A stretch of 32,462 bases of DNA, taken from contig CALMOM010000148.1 of assembly GCA_937873305.1 (NCBI GenBank), positions 3,009-35,470 of the forward strand, in the 5' to 3' direction. This document shows, in pieces, positions 13,541 to 21,713 of this stretch. The notes beneath the pieces are model-generated. The model was not told the origin of the DNA and searched no databases. It worked only from the letters and a program-made list of their open reading frames with translations. This stretch comes from an uncultured Terriglobus sp. (GTDB taxonomy: Bacteria > Acidobacteriota > Terriglobia > Terriglobales > Acidobacteriaceae). Every line of letters begins with the position of its first letter. Positions within the stretch are counted from its first letter, which is position 1. The position numbers were made by a program, and so were the translations under genes.

Positions 13541-16495
13541 GTGCGGTCCCTCACTTCGCGCCGGTCTCCCGGACTCCGTGGCATCCTCCCCGGCGGCCTG
13601 CTTTCCGCCGTCGCCCTTGGCAGCGTCATGGTTGCACAGCCGGTCCCGCTTGCCGCGCAGGCGACTTCCGCACAAACGGCGCTGCCCGCGGCCACGGCAG
13701 GCACGGGCGAGCAGGTGCTGTGCGCGCCGCAGGTCATCGGCAACCGGCGCTACCCCAAGGAGTCCATCCTGGCGCGCCTGTTCTCGCGACAGGGGAATGC
13801 GTACGACCCAATCGTGGTAGAGCGCGACTTCAATTCCCTGTGGAACTCCGGCTACTTCGAAGACGTGCGCATCGAAAAGGCGGAGGGTGCCGGCTGCGTT
13901 CAACTCATCGTGTACGTCCGCGAAAAACCCACCATCGGTGAGATCAACTACAAGGGCCTGAACGCCGTCACCGTATCCGATGTGCTGGAGCGTGACAAGA
14001 AAGCCAAGGTGGGCGTCACGGTGGAGAGCCAGTACGATCCCACCCGCATCAAGCGCAAGGAAGTGGTACTGAAGCAACTCTTGGCCGAGCACGGCCACCA
14101 GTTCGCCACGGTCCGCACAGAAGTCAAGACCATTCCGCCAGCGCGTGTTGCTGTCACGTTTGTGGTCAAGGAAGGCCCCACGGTCAAGGTCGGCAAAATC
14201 GGCTTTGAGGGCAACAACCGCATCAACAGCCGCACCCTGCGCGCGGCCATGAAGAACAGCAAGCCCATTGGCATTCCGCACAGCATCGTGCTGGAAAACC
14301 TGTTCGCGCGGACCTTCGACGCAACCAAGCTGGACGAAGACGTGGAGCGCGTGCGCGCTGCCTACCGCGACCGTGGCTACTTCAAGATGCAGCCCGGTGA
14401 AGCGGTTACGAAGATCCGCAATTCAGGCGGTTTCAACATCTTCACGTTGCGCCCCAGCAATGGCAAAAGCATCGACATCGAGATCCCGGTGGACGAGGGC
14501 AAGCGCTACAAGCTGGGCGGCATCACCTTCTCCGGCTACGACAAGGGCCAGATCAGTACTACCGCCCTCCGTGCCCAGTTCGCTCAAAAAGACGGCGAGT
14601 ATTTCAATGCCACCCTGTTCGGCAAAGGCATCGATAACCTGCGCAAGGCCTTCGGTTCACTGGGCTACATCAACTTTGTCGGTTCACCCACGCCTAGTTT
14701 CGATGAAGCGAAAGACACCATCAGCCTGAACATCGACATCGATCAGGGCAAGCAGTTCTCGGTTTCGCGGATCGAGTTCAGCGGTAACACCATCACGCGC
14801 GACCGCGTCATTCGCCGCGAGCTCTTGCTGGAAGAAGGGCAACGCTACAACAACCAGGCGTGGGAAAACTCCATCCTGCGGCTGAACCAACTGAACTATT
14901 TCGATACCCTCAAGGCCGACCAGGACAGCGAAGTCCGCACCAATAATGACGAAGGCACCGTCGACCTGTTGCTGAAGCTGAAAGAAAAGGGCAAGAACAG
15001 CATCGGCCTCAACGGCGGCCTGTCCGGCCTGTCTGGCTCGTTCGTCGGTCTCAATTACGAGACCAACAACTTCCTGGGCCTGGGCGAAACACTCTCCGTC
15101 GTGGCCAACATTGGCAACCTGTCGCGCAACCTGACCTTCGGCTTTACGGAGCCGTACCTGCGCAACAAGCCCATCAGCCTGGGCCTGCAGGTGTTTGCCA
15201 CCAAGTACGATTACAACCCGGCCAAGAGCTACGGCACGGCGGGCGCGGGCAATACCAACCTTTCCAATGCGCAGCAGTCGCTGCTGACGAACTATAACCA
15301 GTCCAGCACCGGTCTGACGCTGAGCGCCAGTACACCGCTGCGTCATCTGTTCCGGCACTCAGCGGGTGTGACCCGCGCGGGTATCTCCTACGCGCTCACC
15401 CGGTCCAATATTTCCACCTTCAACGACAACACCCGCAACGTCTTTGAGACATTGAACTTCCGCAGCGGCATTGCGCAGAACAACGCGTTGGACGGTATTA
15501 TTTCGTCGACTGTCACGCCCTCGTTTACCTACTCCTCGGTAGACCGCCTGGCTGGCCCGCACAGCGGCCGCGATTTCAACCTAGCCATCGCGGTGGCGGG
15601 CGCGGGCGGTAACGTCAAATACGTGCAGCCCGTAGCTGCGTTCCGGCAGTTCTATCCCATGAAGGGTTTGCGCATTAACCGCGAGGGCCACAACGTGCTG
15701 GCCATGCGCCTCCAACTGGCTCACGTAGAGGGCTTTGGCGGCGAGGTCGCCCCGCCGTTCAACCGCCTGTACAGCGGCGGCGAGCAGGAACTGCGCGGCT
15801 TTGACATCCGGTCCGGCACGCCGTACACGTTTATACCCACGCGCGTGAACTTCAACCTGACCAACCCGGACGGCAGCACCGTGCCGCGCGACCCCACCAA
15901 CAACCTCCTGGGCAACATCCAGATCCCGCTGCCCATTTACCGGCTGGTTACGGTCGGTGGCGACACCTCGTTCACGGGCAATCTCGAGTACCGGATACCG
16001 ATCGTCAACCAGGTGACCTTTGCACTTTTCACAGACTTCAACACCACATTCGACTCTCGGCCGTCTCAGCTTGAGCAGAGTGCACTGGGTTCGTCGTCCC
16101 TTTCCAGCCCACTGTACGGCTGCCCAGTCTTTGCCAATGGTGCCTGTTCCGGCGGCACGCAGATTAGCTTCCCCAGGCAGTTGAGCACGGCACCCGGCAC
16201 CAACTTTGTGCCGCGTATGTCGAATGGCGCGTATATAAGCGTGCTGCTGCCCATTGTGAATGCACCATTCCAGATCTTCTACGCGTACAACCCCTTGCGC
16301 TTGTATGAGGACATACCGCAGAAGTTGGCCATTCCAAACGATGGTCCAGCGGGAACCGCTACGTTCAGGAGCCTGTTCCCTAATTCTGCGGCTGGACGGT
16401 ATACCTACGCACAGGCCCTGCAACTATACGGAGCGGACTACATCCTGCGTGAGCCGCGCAAGACCATCCGGCTTTCCGTCAGCACCACCTTCTAA
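13541..16495 (+). CDS. bamA: BamA/Omp85 outer-membrane assembly factor
   Basis: A 984-residue protein. GTG at 13541 is the only reasonable start: no in-frame ATG, GTG or TTG was found in the ~90 bases upstream, and it yields a signal peptide (RSLTSRRSPGLRGILPGGLL, then a hydrophobic stretch ending PLAAQA). About residues 60-480 hold successive POTRA domains, seen as repeated units such as GNRRYPKESILARLFSRQGN, GEINYKGLNAVTVSDVLERD, GKIGFEGNNRINSRTLRAAM and SRIEFSGNTITRDRVIRREL. The C-terminal half is the 16-stranded barrel, with GLNYETNNFLGLGETLSVVA, FTEPYLRNKPISLGLQVF and SGGEQELRGFDIRSGTPYTF (the conserved RGF motif of strand loop L6). It ends in KTIRLSVSTTF, an outer-membrane signature with terminal Phe. 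BamA inserts beta-barrel proteins into the outer membrane. A strong terminator follows. Confidence 0.95.
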   Translation: MRSLTSRRSPGLRGILPGGLLSAVALGSVMVAQPVPLAAQATSAQTALPAATAGTGEQVLCAPQVIGNRRYPKESILARLFSRQGNAYDPIVVERDFNSLWNSGYFEDVRIEKAEGAGCVQLIVYVREKPTIGEINYKGLNAVTVSDVLERDKKAKVGVTVESQYDPTRIKRKEVVLKQLLAEHGHQFATVRTEVKTIPPARVAVTFVVKEGPTVKVGKIGFEGNNRINSRTLRAAMKNSKPIGIPHSIVLENLFARTFDATKLDEDVERVRAAYRDRGYFKMQPGEAVTKIRNSGGFNIFTLRPSNGKSIDIEIPVDEGKRYKLGGITFSGYDKGQISTTALRAQFAQKDGEYFNATLFGKGIDNLRKAFGSLGYINFVGSPTPSFDEAKDTISLNIDIDQGKQFSVSRIEFSGNTITRDRVIRRELLLEEGQRYNNQAWENSILRLNQLNYFDTLKADQDSEVRTNNDEGTVDLLLKLKEKGKNSIGLNGGLSGLSGSFVGLNYETNNFLGLGETLSVVANIGNLSRNLTFGFTEPYLRNKPISLGLQVFATKYDYNPAKSYGTAGAGNTNLSNAQQSLLTNYNQSSTGLTLSASTPLRHLFRHSAGVTRAGISYALTRSNISTFNDNTRNVFETLNFRSGIAQNNALDGIISSTVTPSFTYSSVDRLAGPHSGRDFNLAIAVAGAGGNVKYVQPVAAFRQFYPMKGLRINREGHNVLAMRLQLAHVEGFGGEVAPPFNRLYSGGEQELRGFDIRSGTPYTFIPTRVNFNLTNPDGSTVPRDPTNNLLGNIQIPLPIYRLVTVGGDTSFTGNLEYRIPIVNQVTFALFTDFNTTFDSRPSQLEQSALGSSSLSSPLYGCPVFANGACSGGTQISFPRQLSTAPGTNFVPRMSNGAYISVLLPIVNAPFQIFYAYNPLRLYEDIPQKLAIPNDGPAGTATFRSLFPNSAAGRYTYAQALQLYGADYILREPRKTIRLSVSTTF

Positions 16496-16505
16496 CGAGC
16501 ACCCA

Positions 16506-16545
16506 GCACAAAGGCCCGGCATGAGCCGGGCCTTTGTGCGTTTGC
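16506..16545. terminator. Strong terminator between bamA and the RDD gene
   Basis: A perfect 15-bp stem: GCACAAAGGCCCGGC (16506-16520), loop ATGA, GCCGGGCCTTTGTGC (16525-16539), then GTTTG. It sits between two convergent genes and, being symmetric with A-rich and T-rich arms, may stop transcription from both sides. Confidence 0.85.
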
Positions 16546-16559
16546 GAACCGTCCGGCGC

Positions 16560-17732
16560 TTAGTACTCGCGCGGGTACATACGCGAAATGCGGTCATGCC
16601 AGCCCAGGCCGTCCTCGTCCAGCGTGGCCCACAAGAGTCCCATGCCCAGCGGCAGGGCTGCCAGCAGGATGGCCAGGAGGCGACGGCGCATGCTGCTGCG
16701 GCTAGGATTTTCATCGGAAAAGGTGCACAGCCCGATGCGGGCGTAGCGCATGCCGGGGGTGGCTTCGTTCAGCGTGAAGAACAGCATGTAGTACAGCAGG
16801 GCAAAGACAAGCAGCGCACCTGTGAGGGCGACAGCAGCCGCCATGCCGCCGGGCAGCTCTGGCGAGGCGTACGACGCCACCACGGCTGACAGGAGCAGGG
16901 CACTCACGATGCAGCACGCATCCACCGTAAATGCCATCACGCGTAGTCCGGCGGGTGCGGTATAGACCGGCAGTCCCAGTGAGGGCTGAGCGACAGCACG
17001 GGTTGCCGTGTCAGAGTCCAGGCGAATGGTATGCCACTCGGGCAGCAGGCTTTCCGCGGCAGGCTCCGGCGAAAGCGTGGCTGCTTCCACCTCAAAGATG
17101 CGCAGCTGGGCACGCGCCGGTGCGGTATCCGCGTCCTCTCGCAGTGGGCCCTCCGCCAGTCGCGGCCGTGCCTTACGGGCCGCCACCAGCTGACGGGGAA
17201 ACTCGAGCAGGTTGGCGGGTAGCGGAACGGCAGGCTCCATCGGCTCGGAAGCAGCGTGCTGCCAAAGCTCCGCGGTGTTCTCCGCGGCCACCATTGCGGT
17301 GTAGGCGGTCGCTGTGTTCGCCAGTGAGGGCTGCGGCAAAGCGGGTAGGCCGATCGCGCTTTCCGGGGCAGCGGACCAGCGGTCCAGTTCGGTGAGCAGG
17401 TCCGTCTGTACAGCGGCCACGGCCTCGGCGGTGCGGCGCGCCACATCTGCGGCGGCTTCTGCCCGTTGGACGGCGATGGCTGCCTCCGCTTCCAGGAAGT
17501 CGCGGTAGCTGGTGCTGGTGGCAAAACGAGCCGCCACGGAGTCTGCGACGCGCCGGCGCGCCGGTGTCTGCAGGCCGGCGATGGGCAGCGTTGGCTGCTG
17601 GTCGGCAGTGTGGGTTCTGCGCGAACGGTGCTGGTGCAGGCGGCTGCTTACCTCCTGCCGCAGCGATGGCGGCATGGGCGGCAGGGGCGGCGCGGGGAGC
17701 GGGCTTGCTGTGCTCAACGTCGTCGGTCTCAC
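16560..17732 (-). CDS. RDD-family membrane protein with long Ala/Pro-rich N-terminus
   Basis: About 390 residues if it starts at GTG 17732; TTG 17717 and ATG 17675 are alternatives and none has a clear ribosome-binding site. The first ~265 residues are soluble, rich in Ala, Pro, Arg and Glu, with a helical segment (YRDFLEAEAAIAVQRAEAAA) that could form a coiled coil. The last ~130 are an RDD domain: GLRVMAFTVDACCIVSALLL holds the Arg and Asp of the name, followed by two more membrane helices (AVALTGALLVFALLYYMLFF, LLAILLAALPLGMGLLWATL) and DEDGLGWHDRISRMYPREY, the conserved D-G-x-x-W-H-D-x-x-S end. RDD proteins are poorly characterised; a few are transporters. The position between bamA and lptD suggests, but does not prove, an envelope role. 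Confidence 0.75.
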   Translation of the reverse strand: MRPTTLSTASPLPAPPLPPMPPSLRQEVSSRLHQHRSRRTHTADQQPTLPIAGLQTPARRRVADSVAARFATSTSYRDFLEAEAAIAVQRAEAAADVARRTAEAVAAVQTDLLTELDRWSAAPESAIGLPALPQPSLANTATAYTAMVAAENTAELWQHAASEPMEPAVPLPANLLEFPRQLVAARKARPRLAEGPLREDADTAPARAQLRIFEVEAATLSPEPAAESLLPEWHTIRLDSDTATRAVAQPSLGLPVYTAPAGLRVMAFTVDACCIVSALLLSAVVASYASPELPGGMAAAVALTGALLVFALLYYMLFFTLNEATPGMRYARIGLCTFSDENPSRSSMRRRLLAILLAALPLGMGLLWATLDEDGLGWHDRISRMYPREY

Positions 17733-17741
17733 TTTCGTAGA

Positions 17742-20417
17742 ATGGAGCTGGCTGTGACAGTTGCACAACACCACGAGGTTGTATCTATCGCGCGGCGTCG
17801 GCGTGTGCCGGGGCCGGTCATCACATCTCTTGTGTGGTGTATCACGTTGCTCGCGCTGTCCACCGGCGCGATCTCCGCACAAAGGGTAACCACCAAGGCA
17901 CCTGCAGGTGCAACCCGGAACACGCTAGATGCGGGAGCAGCAGCCAAGCCTGCGCCGCCGAGTGCACCAGCAGCCCAGCCAAGTCCGCCCACGGTAGCCG
18001 ACCTGCCGGAGGCCCCGCTCGCAGAGGCCCTGCCCATCGCCGTTCCGGTGCCGCTGAAGACCGGGAGCAAGGTCGTCCTGGAAAGTCAGCGCCAAAGCCG
18101 CGACGGCGACGTCCTGGTGTTGGAAGGTGACGTCCACATTCAGTACGGCACCTACAGCGTGGAGGCGGATCGCGTTCAGTACAACGACAATACCGGCGAT
18201 GTGGTGGCAGCCGGGCACCTGCACGTCTACAGCTCGGCCGACAGCGAAGCCATGCGCGCGAGCCATGCGGAGTTCAATATTCGCACTGAGACCGGCACCT
18301 TTTACGATGTGGACGGCTCCATCGGCGTACAGCGCTCCGGGCGCAATACCATTTACACCAACGGTAACCCATTCCTATTTACCGGCAAGCGCGTGGAGAA
18401 GCGTGGGCCTGGGCAGTTCGACTTGTACGACGGTACCGTTACCAGTTGCCAGCTACCCCGGCCAGACTGGCAGCTGGTCTCGCACCACTTCGCCATCAGC
18501 GATGGCAAGGCGACCGCCACCCGCACCACGTTCCGGTTGTTCAACCTGCCCCTGGTTTTTCTGCCGTATGTTACGCATCCCACGCGCGAGGGTGAGCGGC
18601 AGGCAGGCTTCCTGATTCCTATTGTCGGCAACTCGTCAAAAAAGGGCTTTGTGCTGGGCGAGGAGATTTACATGCCGTTGGGCCGCTCCGCCGACCTGAC
18701 CGTGGGCGCGCAATACTTTTCCAGCCGCGGCTGGCAGCAGGCCGCAAGCTTTCACTTCCGCGGCAACGGCCAGGATTTTGTGAACGCACGCTACTCTGGC
18801 TTGCTGGACCGCGGCTATTATCAGTCGACGCCTACCGCTTCGAACCCGGCAGCGACCACCTACGTCAACCAGGGTGGCGAGGACGTGCTGGTCAACGGCC
18901 GCCGCGACTTTGGCCCGCACACTCGCGTCGCGGCCAACGCGGAATACCTGAGCAGTTATGTCTATCGCGAAGCCTTTACCGACAACTTTAACCAGGCCGT
19001 CTCGTCCGACATCACGTCCTATGCCTACGGCCAGCACGCAGGGAACGGCTATGTGGCCGCGGCGGAGTTCGATCGCTACCAGGGGCTCAAAATTGTCAGT
19101 ACCGGCGACCAGATCCGCATCTTCCACGCGCCACTGTTCTCGGGTGAGGTGTTGGAGCGGCGGCTGGGTAATACGCCCTTTGTGTGGAGCGCCACCTCCC
19201 AGTACACCGCCCTCAAGCGTACGCAGGGCACACCCGCGGCACAGACGGGCTTTGCCTCGGATTTTGTGAGTCGCGTGGATGTGCATCCGCGCCTGTCGCT
19301 GCCGTTTGCGTTGGGCGGCTTCCATTTTCGCCCGTCCGTGGGCCTGCGCGACACATGGTACCAGCACTCGCGCACCGCCACCAACCTGCCTGGGCCGCCA
19401 CCGACCGAACGTGCTGCCAGCCTGAACAGGCTGCTGACCGAGGCTGAGTTCGAACTGCGCGCACCGGTGCTGGAGCGCACCTTCGACACGGGCGTCCTCT
19501 CGAAGTTCGTGGGCCGGGAGGCGAAGCACACCATTGAACCGATCCTCAACTACCGCTATACCACCGGCGTCAATGACTTTAACCGCACCCTGCGGTTTGA
19601 CGAAACGGACGTGGTCAGCAATAAAAACGAGTTGGAGTACGGCTTTGTGCAACGGCTGTTCCTGCGTCCCACTCAAACGCGCGACTGCTCACCCGACGAG
19701 ACACCCAGCGAAACCGACGGCACCTGCGGCGGCGCACGGGAGACCCTCCGATGGAAGCTGGTGCAGCGCGCCTATTTCGACCCAAGTTTCGGCGGCGTCA
19801 TCGTGAATGGTCGCGGCAACGTGCTGGATACCACGCTGGACCTGAGCGGCGTCGCCTTCCTAACAGACAGCCGGGCCGCCTCACCCATCGTGTCAGAGAT
19901 GAAGCTGAGCGCCACCGATCATATCGAGTTGGAGTGGGACATGAACTACGACACCCACGCGGGCAAGTTCACCCAGAGCAACACCTTTCTGGATTACCAC
20001 CGGGGCAACTACTTTGGCGGTGTGAGCCATGCCCGGCTCAACGCGCCGGGCCGCTTCAACACGGGCACCGGCACCGGCCTGGCCACCATCACCTCCCGCA
20101 CGTCTGACTTTTCGCAGCTACGCCTCTTGCTGGGCTATGGCACGCCCACCAAGCCCGGCCTGAGCATCGCCACCAACGTGGGGCTGGACCTGAGCGCGGT
20201 CCAACCGCAGTCCACCACGGCGCACGTGGTGCGCGCTCCACAAATCCAGTACGGTGCCGCACAGGTGGCCTACAACTGGAACTGCTGCGGCTTTGCCGTG
20301 GAGTACCGCAAGTACGAGCTCGGTAGCGTCCGCAACGAGAACAGCTACCGCTTCAACTTCACGCTAGCCAACATCGGCACGGCAGGCAACATCCGTCGCG
20401 CGGAACGGCTGTTCTAG
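17742..20417 (+). CDS. lptD: LptD/OstA LPS-assembly outer-membrane protein
   Basis: An 891-residue protein from ATG 17742. GTG at 17754 is a strong rival because GGAG lies six bases before it, while the ATG has no such site. After the basic n-region IARRRRVPG comes the hydrophobic helix VITSLVWCITLLALSTGAIS, cleaved near SAQ. A Pro/Ala-rich stretch precedes the OstA N-domain (LVLEGDVHIQYGTYSVEADR, QYNDNTGDVVAAGHLHVYS), the jellyroll that joins the LPS bridge. The barrel domain has the conserved LPLVFLPYVTHPTREGERQA and GFLIPIVGNSSKKGFVLGEE segments and ends AERLF. LptD with LptE places lipopolysaccharide in the outer leaflet. Cysteines are few (CQLPRP early, CSPDE and CGGA mid-barrel, NCCGF late), so a disulfide arrangement like that of E. 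coli cannot be assumed. Its start almost touches the divergent RDD gene. Confidence 0.93.
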   Translation: MELAVTVAQHHEVVSIARRRRVPGPVITSLVWCITLLALSTGAISAQRVTTKAPAGATRNTLDAGAAAKPAPPSAPAAQPSPPTVADLPEAPLAEALPIAVPVPLKTGSKVVLESQRQSRDGDVLVLEGDVHIQYGTYSVEADRVQYNDNTGDVVAAGHLHVYSSADSEAMRASHAEFNIRTETGTFYDVDGSIGVQRSGRNTIYTNGNPFLFTGKRVEKRGPGQFDLYDGTVTSCQLPRPDWQLVSHHFAISDGKATATRTTFRLFNLPLVFLPYVTHPTREGERQAGFLIPIVGNSSKKGFVLGEEIYMPLGRSADLTVGAQYFSSRGWQQAASFHFRGNGQDFVNARYSGLLDRGYYQSTPTASNPAATTYVNQGGEDVLVNGRRDFGPHTRVAANAEYLSSYVYREAFTDNFNQAVSSDITSYAYGQHAGNGYVAAAEFDRYQGLKIVSTGDQIRIFHAPLFSGEVLERRLGNTPFVWSATSQYTALKRTQGTPAAQTGFASDFVSRVDVHPRLSLPFALGGFHFRPSVGLRDTWYQHSRTATNLPGPPPTERAASLNRLLTEAEFELRAPVLERTFDTGVLSKFVGREAKHTIEPILNYRYTTGVNDFNRTLRFDETDVVSNKNELEYGFVQRLFLRPTQTRDCSPDETPSETDGTCGGARETLRWKLVQRAYFDPSFGGVIVNGRGNVLDTTLDLSGVAFLTDSRAASPIVSEMKLSATDHIELEWDMNYDTHAGKFTQSNTFLDYHRGNYFGGVSHARLNAPGRFNTGTGTGLATITSRTSDFSQLRLLLGYGTPTKPGLSIATNVGLDLSAVQPQSTTAHVVRAPQIQYGAAQVAYNWNCCGFAVEYRKYELGSVRNENSYRFNFTLANIGTAGNIRRAERLF

Positions 20418-20460
20418 CTCCGCCAGCGCACGCTATTGGGACGACTTAGAAGGTGTCGCC

Positions 20461-20498
20461 TTGTAGCACATTGCATTATGCGATAAACTTATTGCAAT
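20461..20498 (+). promoter_or_regulatory. Promoter and palindrome upstream of the XRE-flotillin-PspA operon
   Basis: TTGTAG (20461-20466) and TAAACT (20484-20489) are separated by 17 bp and make a fair sigma-70 promoter about 25 bp before the XRE start codon. An inverted repeat, ATTGCA at 20470-20475 and TGCAAT at 20493-20498, brackets the -10, a good place for an autoregulating repressor. The stretch is clearly AT-richer than its surroundings. Confidence 0.5.
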
Positions 20499-20511
20499 CG
20501 GTAATACATCC

Positions 20512-21078
20512 ATGAAGCTGTGCGACAAGTTGAAGTACCTACGTGAAATTGAGGGTAGCCTGCGCGGCATGCAGCGGGCGATGACACAGCAGGAACTCAC
20601 ACGGGCGATCGCCGCCGAACTGGGCGAATCCATCAGCCAGAGCTACCTTTCGCAGATCGAATCAGGCAAGCGGCCTCATCTCACCAATACGACCCGTCTG
20701 CTGCTGGCTAAGTTCTTCAAAGTGCATCCCGGCTACCTGGTAGAGGATCCGGAGGGTTACAACGCGGAGTTGATGTCCGATTTACGCACCCAGGAGGACA
20801 GTCTCGATCTTTGGCTGGTCGCAGGGTCGGACCGCTTCGATCGCGACCCGGAACTGTGCCATGCGCTACGAGCCATAGCGCAGCACGACGATTCGCGGCG
20901 CTGCCTGCTCTTGTTGCAGTCGATACTGGAGACCCCTGCGCTGGTACAGCGAATGCTCGCAATCCTTCGCCCCACGACCGACACTGCCCATCCTGCGCCC
21001 GGCACAACCCCTGGACGGCGCCCTTCGTCCACGGGAGCTGCCTCGCCCTCACCAAAGGTACCCGGGAGGAAGCGGTGA
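20512..21078 (+). CDS. XRE-family helix-turn-helix regulator of the flotillin/PspA operon
   Basis: A 188-residue protein from ATG 20512. Residues ~20-75 form an XRE/Cro-type HTH: AMTQQELTRAI then the recognition helix region ISQSYLSQIESGKRPHLTN and LLLAKFFKVHPGYLVEDPEG. The Gln-Ser-Tyr-Leu-Ser-Gln-Ile-Glu-Ser-Gly signature is very typical. The middle part (SLDLWLVAGSDRFDRDPELC through LLLLQSILETPALVQRML) is helical and may dimerise or sense a signal; the last ~35 residues are Pro/Ser/Thr/Arg-rich and probably disordered. Its stop codon overlaps the GTG of the NfeD-like gene (GTGA), so the two are translationally coupled. It most likely controls its own operon through the palindrome upstream. 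In actinobacteria the XRE protein ClgR regulates pspA, a known precedent for the pairing. Confidence 0.85.
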   Translation: MKLCDKLKYLREIEGSLRGMQRAMTQQELTRAIAAELGESISQSYLSQIESGKRPHLTNTTRLLLAKFFKVHPGYLVEDPEGYNAELMSDLRTQEDSLDLWLVAGSDRFDRDPELCHALRAIAQHDDSRRCLLLLQSILETPALVQRMLAILRPTTDTAHPAPGTTPGRRPSSTGAASPSPKVPGRKR

Positions 21079-21653
21079 CCTGGAGCCTGTTCTACCTGTG
21101 CTGTTTCTGCGTTGGCCTTGTACTGTGTGTCGTGTTGGCGGTGTCGGGTGGTGGACACGGTCCGTTCCACACGCATAGTCCTTTGCGTTTCCACGTGCCG
21201 GGCATGCGGCCGGCGGTCGGTCACCAGCATGCGGCCAGCACGTCCGTGTTCAATGGATTTACGCTCACCGCGTTTCTGTGCTGGTTTGGTGGTGCCGGTT
21301 ACCTGCTGCAACGGCACCCGGGCATGGTCACCTGGGTCACGTTGCTGCTGGCTTTGCTGAGTGGTGTTGTAGGAGCAAACCTGATCTTCTGGTTCCTGTC
21401 GAAGTTCCTCCTGTCCCACGAGCGCGCCCTGACGGCTGAAGAGACGGCGATCCCTGGCGTCATTGGCCGGGTCTCAGGCCCGCTTAGCAACGGGCGAACC
21501 GGTGAGATTCTCTACACTCAGCTCGGTGTTCGCCGTTCTTGCCCGGCCCGCTCCGCCGATGGAACCAGTATCGATCGTGACGCGGAAGTGCTTGTTCTGC
21601 GCTACGACAAAGGCATCGCCTACGTGCGGCTCTGGCACGAATTTGAGATGTAA
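21075..21653 (+). CDS. NfeD-like membrane protein with OB-fold tail
   Basis: A 192-residue protein starting at GTG 21075, which has GGAGG five bases upstream and overlaps the preceding stop. Three membrane helices are visible: LFYLCCFCVGLVLCVVLAVS, then FNGFTLTAFLCWFGGAGYLL, then MVTWVTLLLALLSGVVGANL continuing to FWFLSKFLL. The cytoplasmic C-terminus (IPGVIGRVSGPLSNGRTGEI, LYTQLGVRRSCPARS, then DAEVLVLRYDKGIAYVRLW) is the small five-stranded OB-fold of NfeD proteins and of YqiJ. A His-rich loop (GPFHTHSPLRFHVPGM, GHQHAAS) lies between helices 1 and 2. NfeD-type proteins are encoded next to flotillins across bacteria and are thought to act with them in membrane microdomains, which is exactly the arrangement here. 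The N-terminal protease domain of long NfeD proteins is absent. Confidence 0.75.
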   Translation: MTWSLFYLCCFCVGLVLCVVLAVSGGGHGPFHTHSPLRFHVPGMRPAVGHQHAASTSVFNGFTLTAFLCWFGGAGYLLQRHPGMVTWVTLLLALLSGVVGANLIFWFLSKFLLSHERALTAEETAIPGVIGRVSGPLSNGRTGEILYTQLGVRRSCPARSADGTSIDRDAEVLVLRYDKGIAYVRLWHEFEM

Positions 21654-21713
21654 CGGTCGCAAACGCCGTACAGGAACTCGCTGCACCCATGTTCATCTAC
21701 GAAAGCAGACACT

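Noticed and set aside
13391-14281. Minus-strand frame of 296 codons opposite bamA
   Set aside because: It is antisense to the POTRA-coding part of bamA and lacks any motif.
18636-19676. Minus-strand frame of 346 codons opposite lptD
   Set aside because: It lies wholly inside lptD, whose frame has the OstA and barrel signatures.
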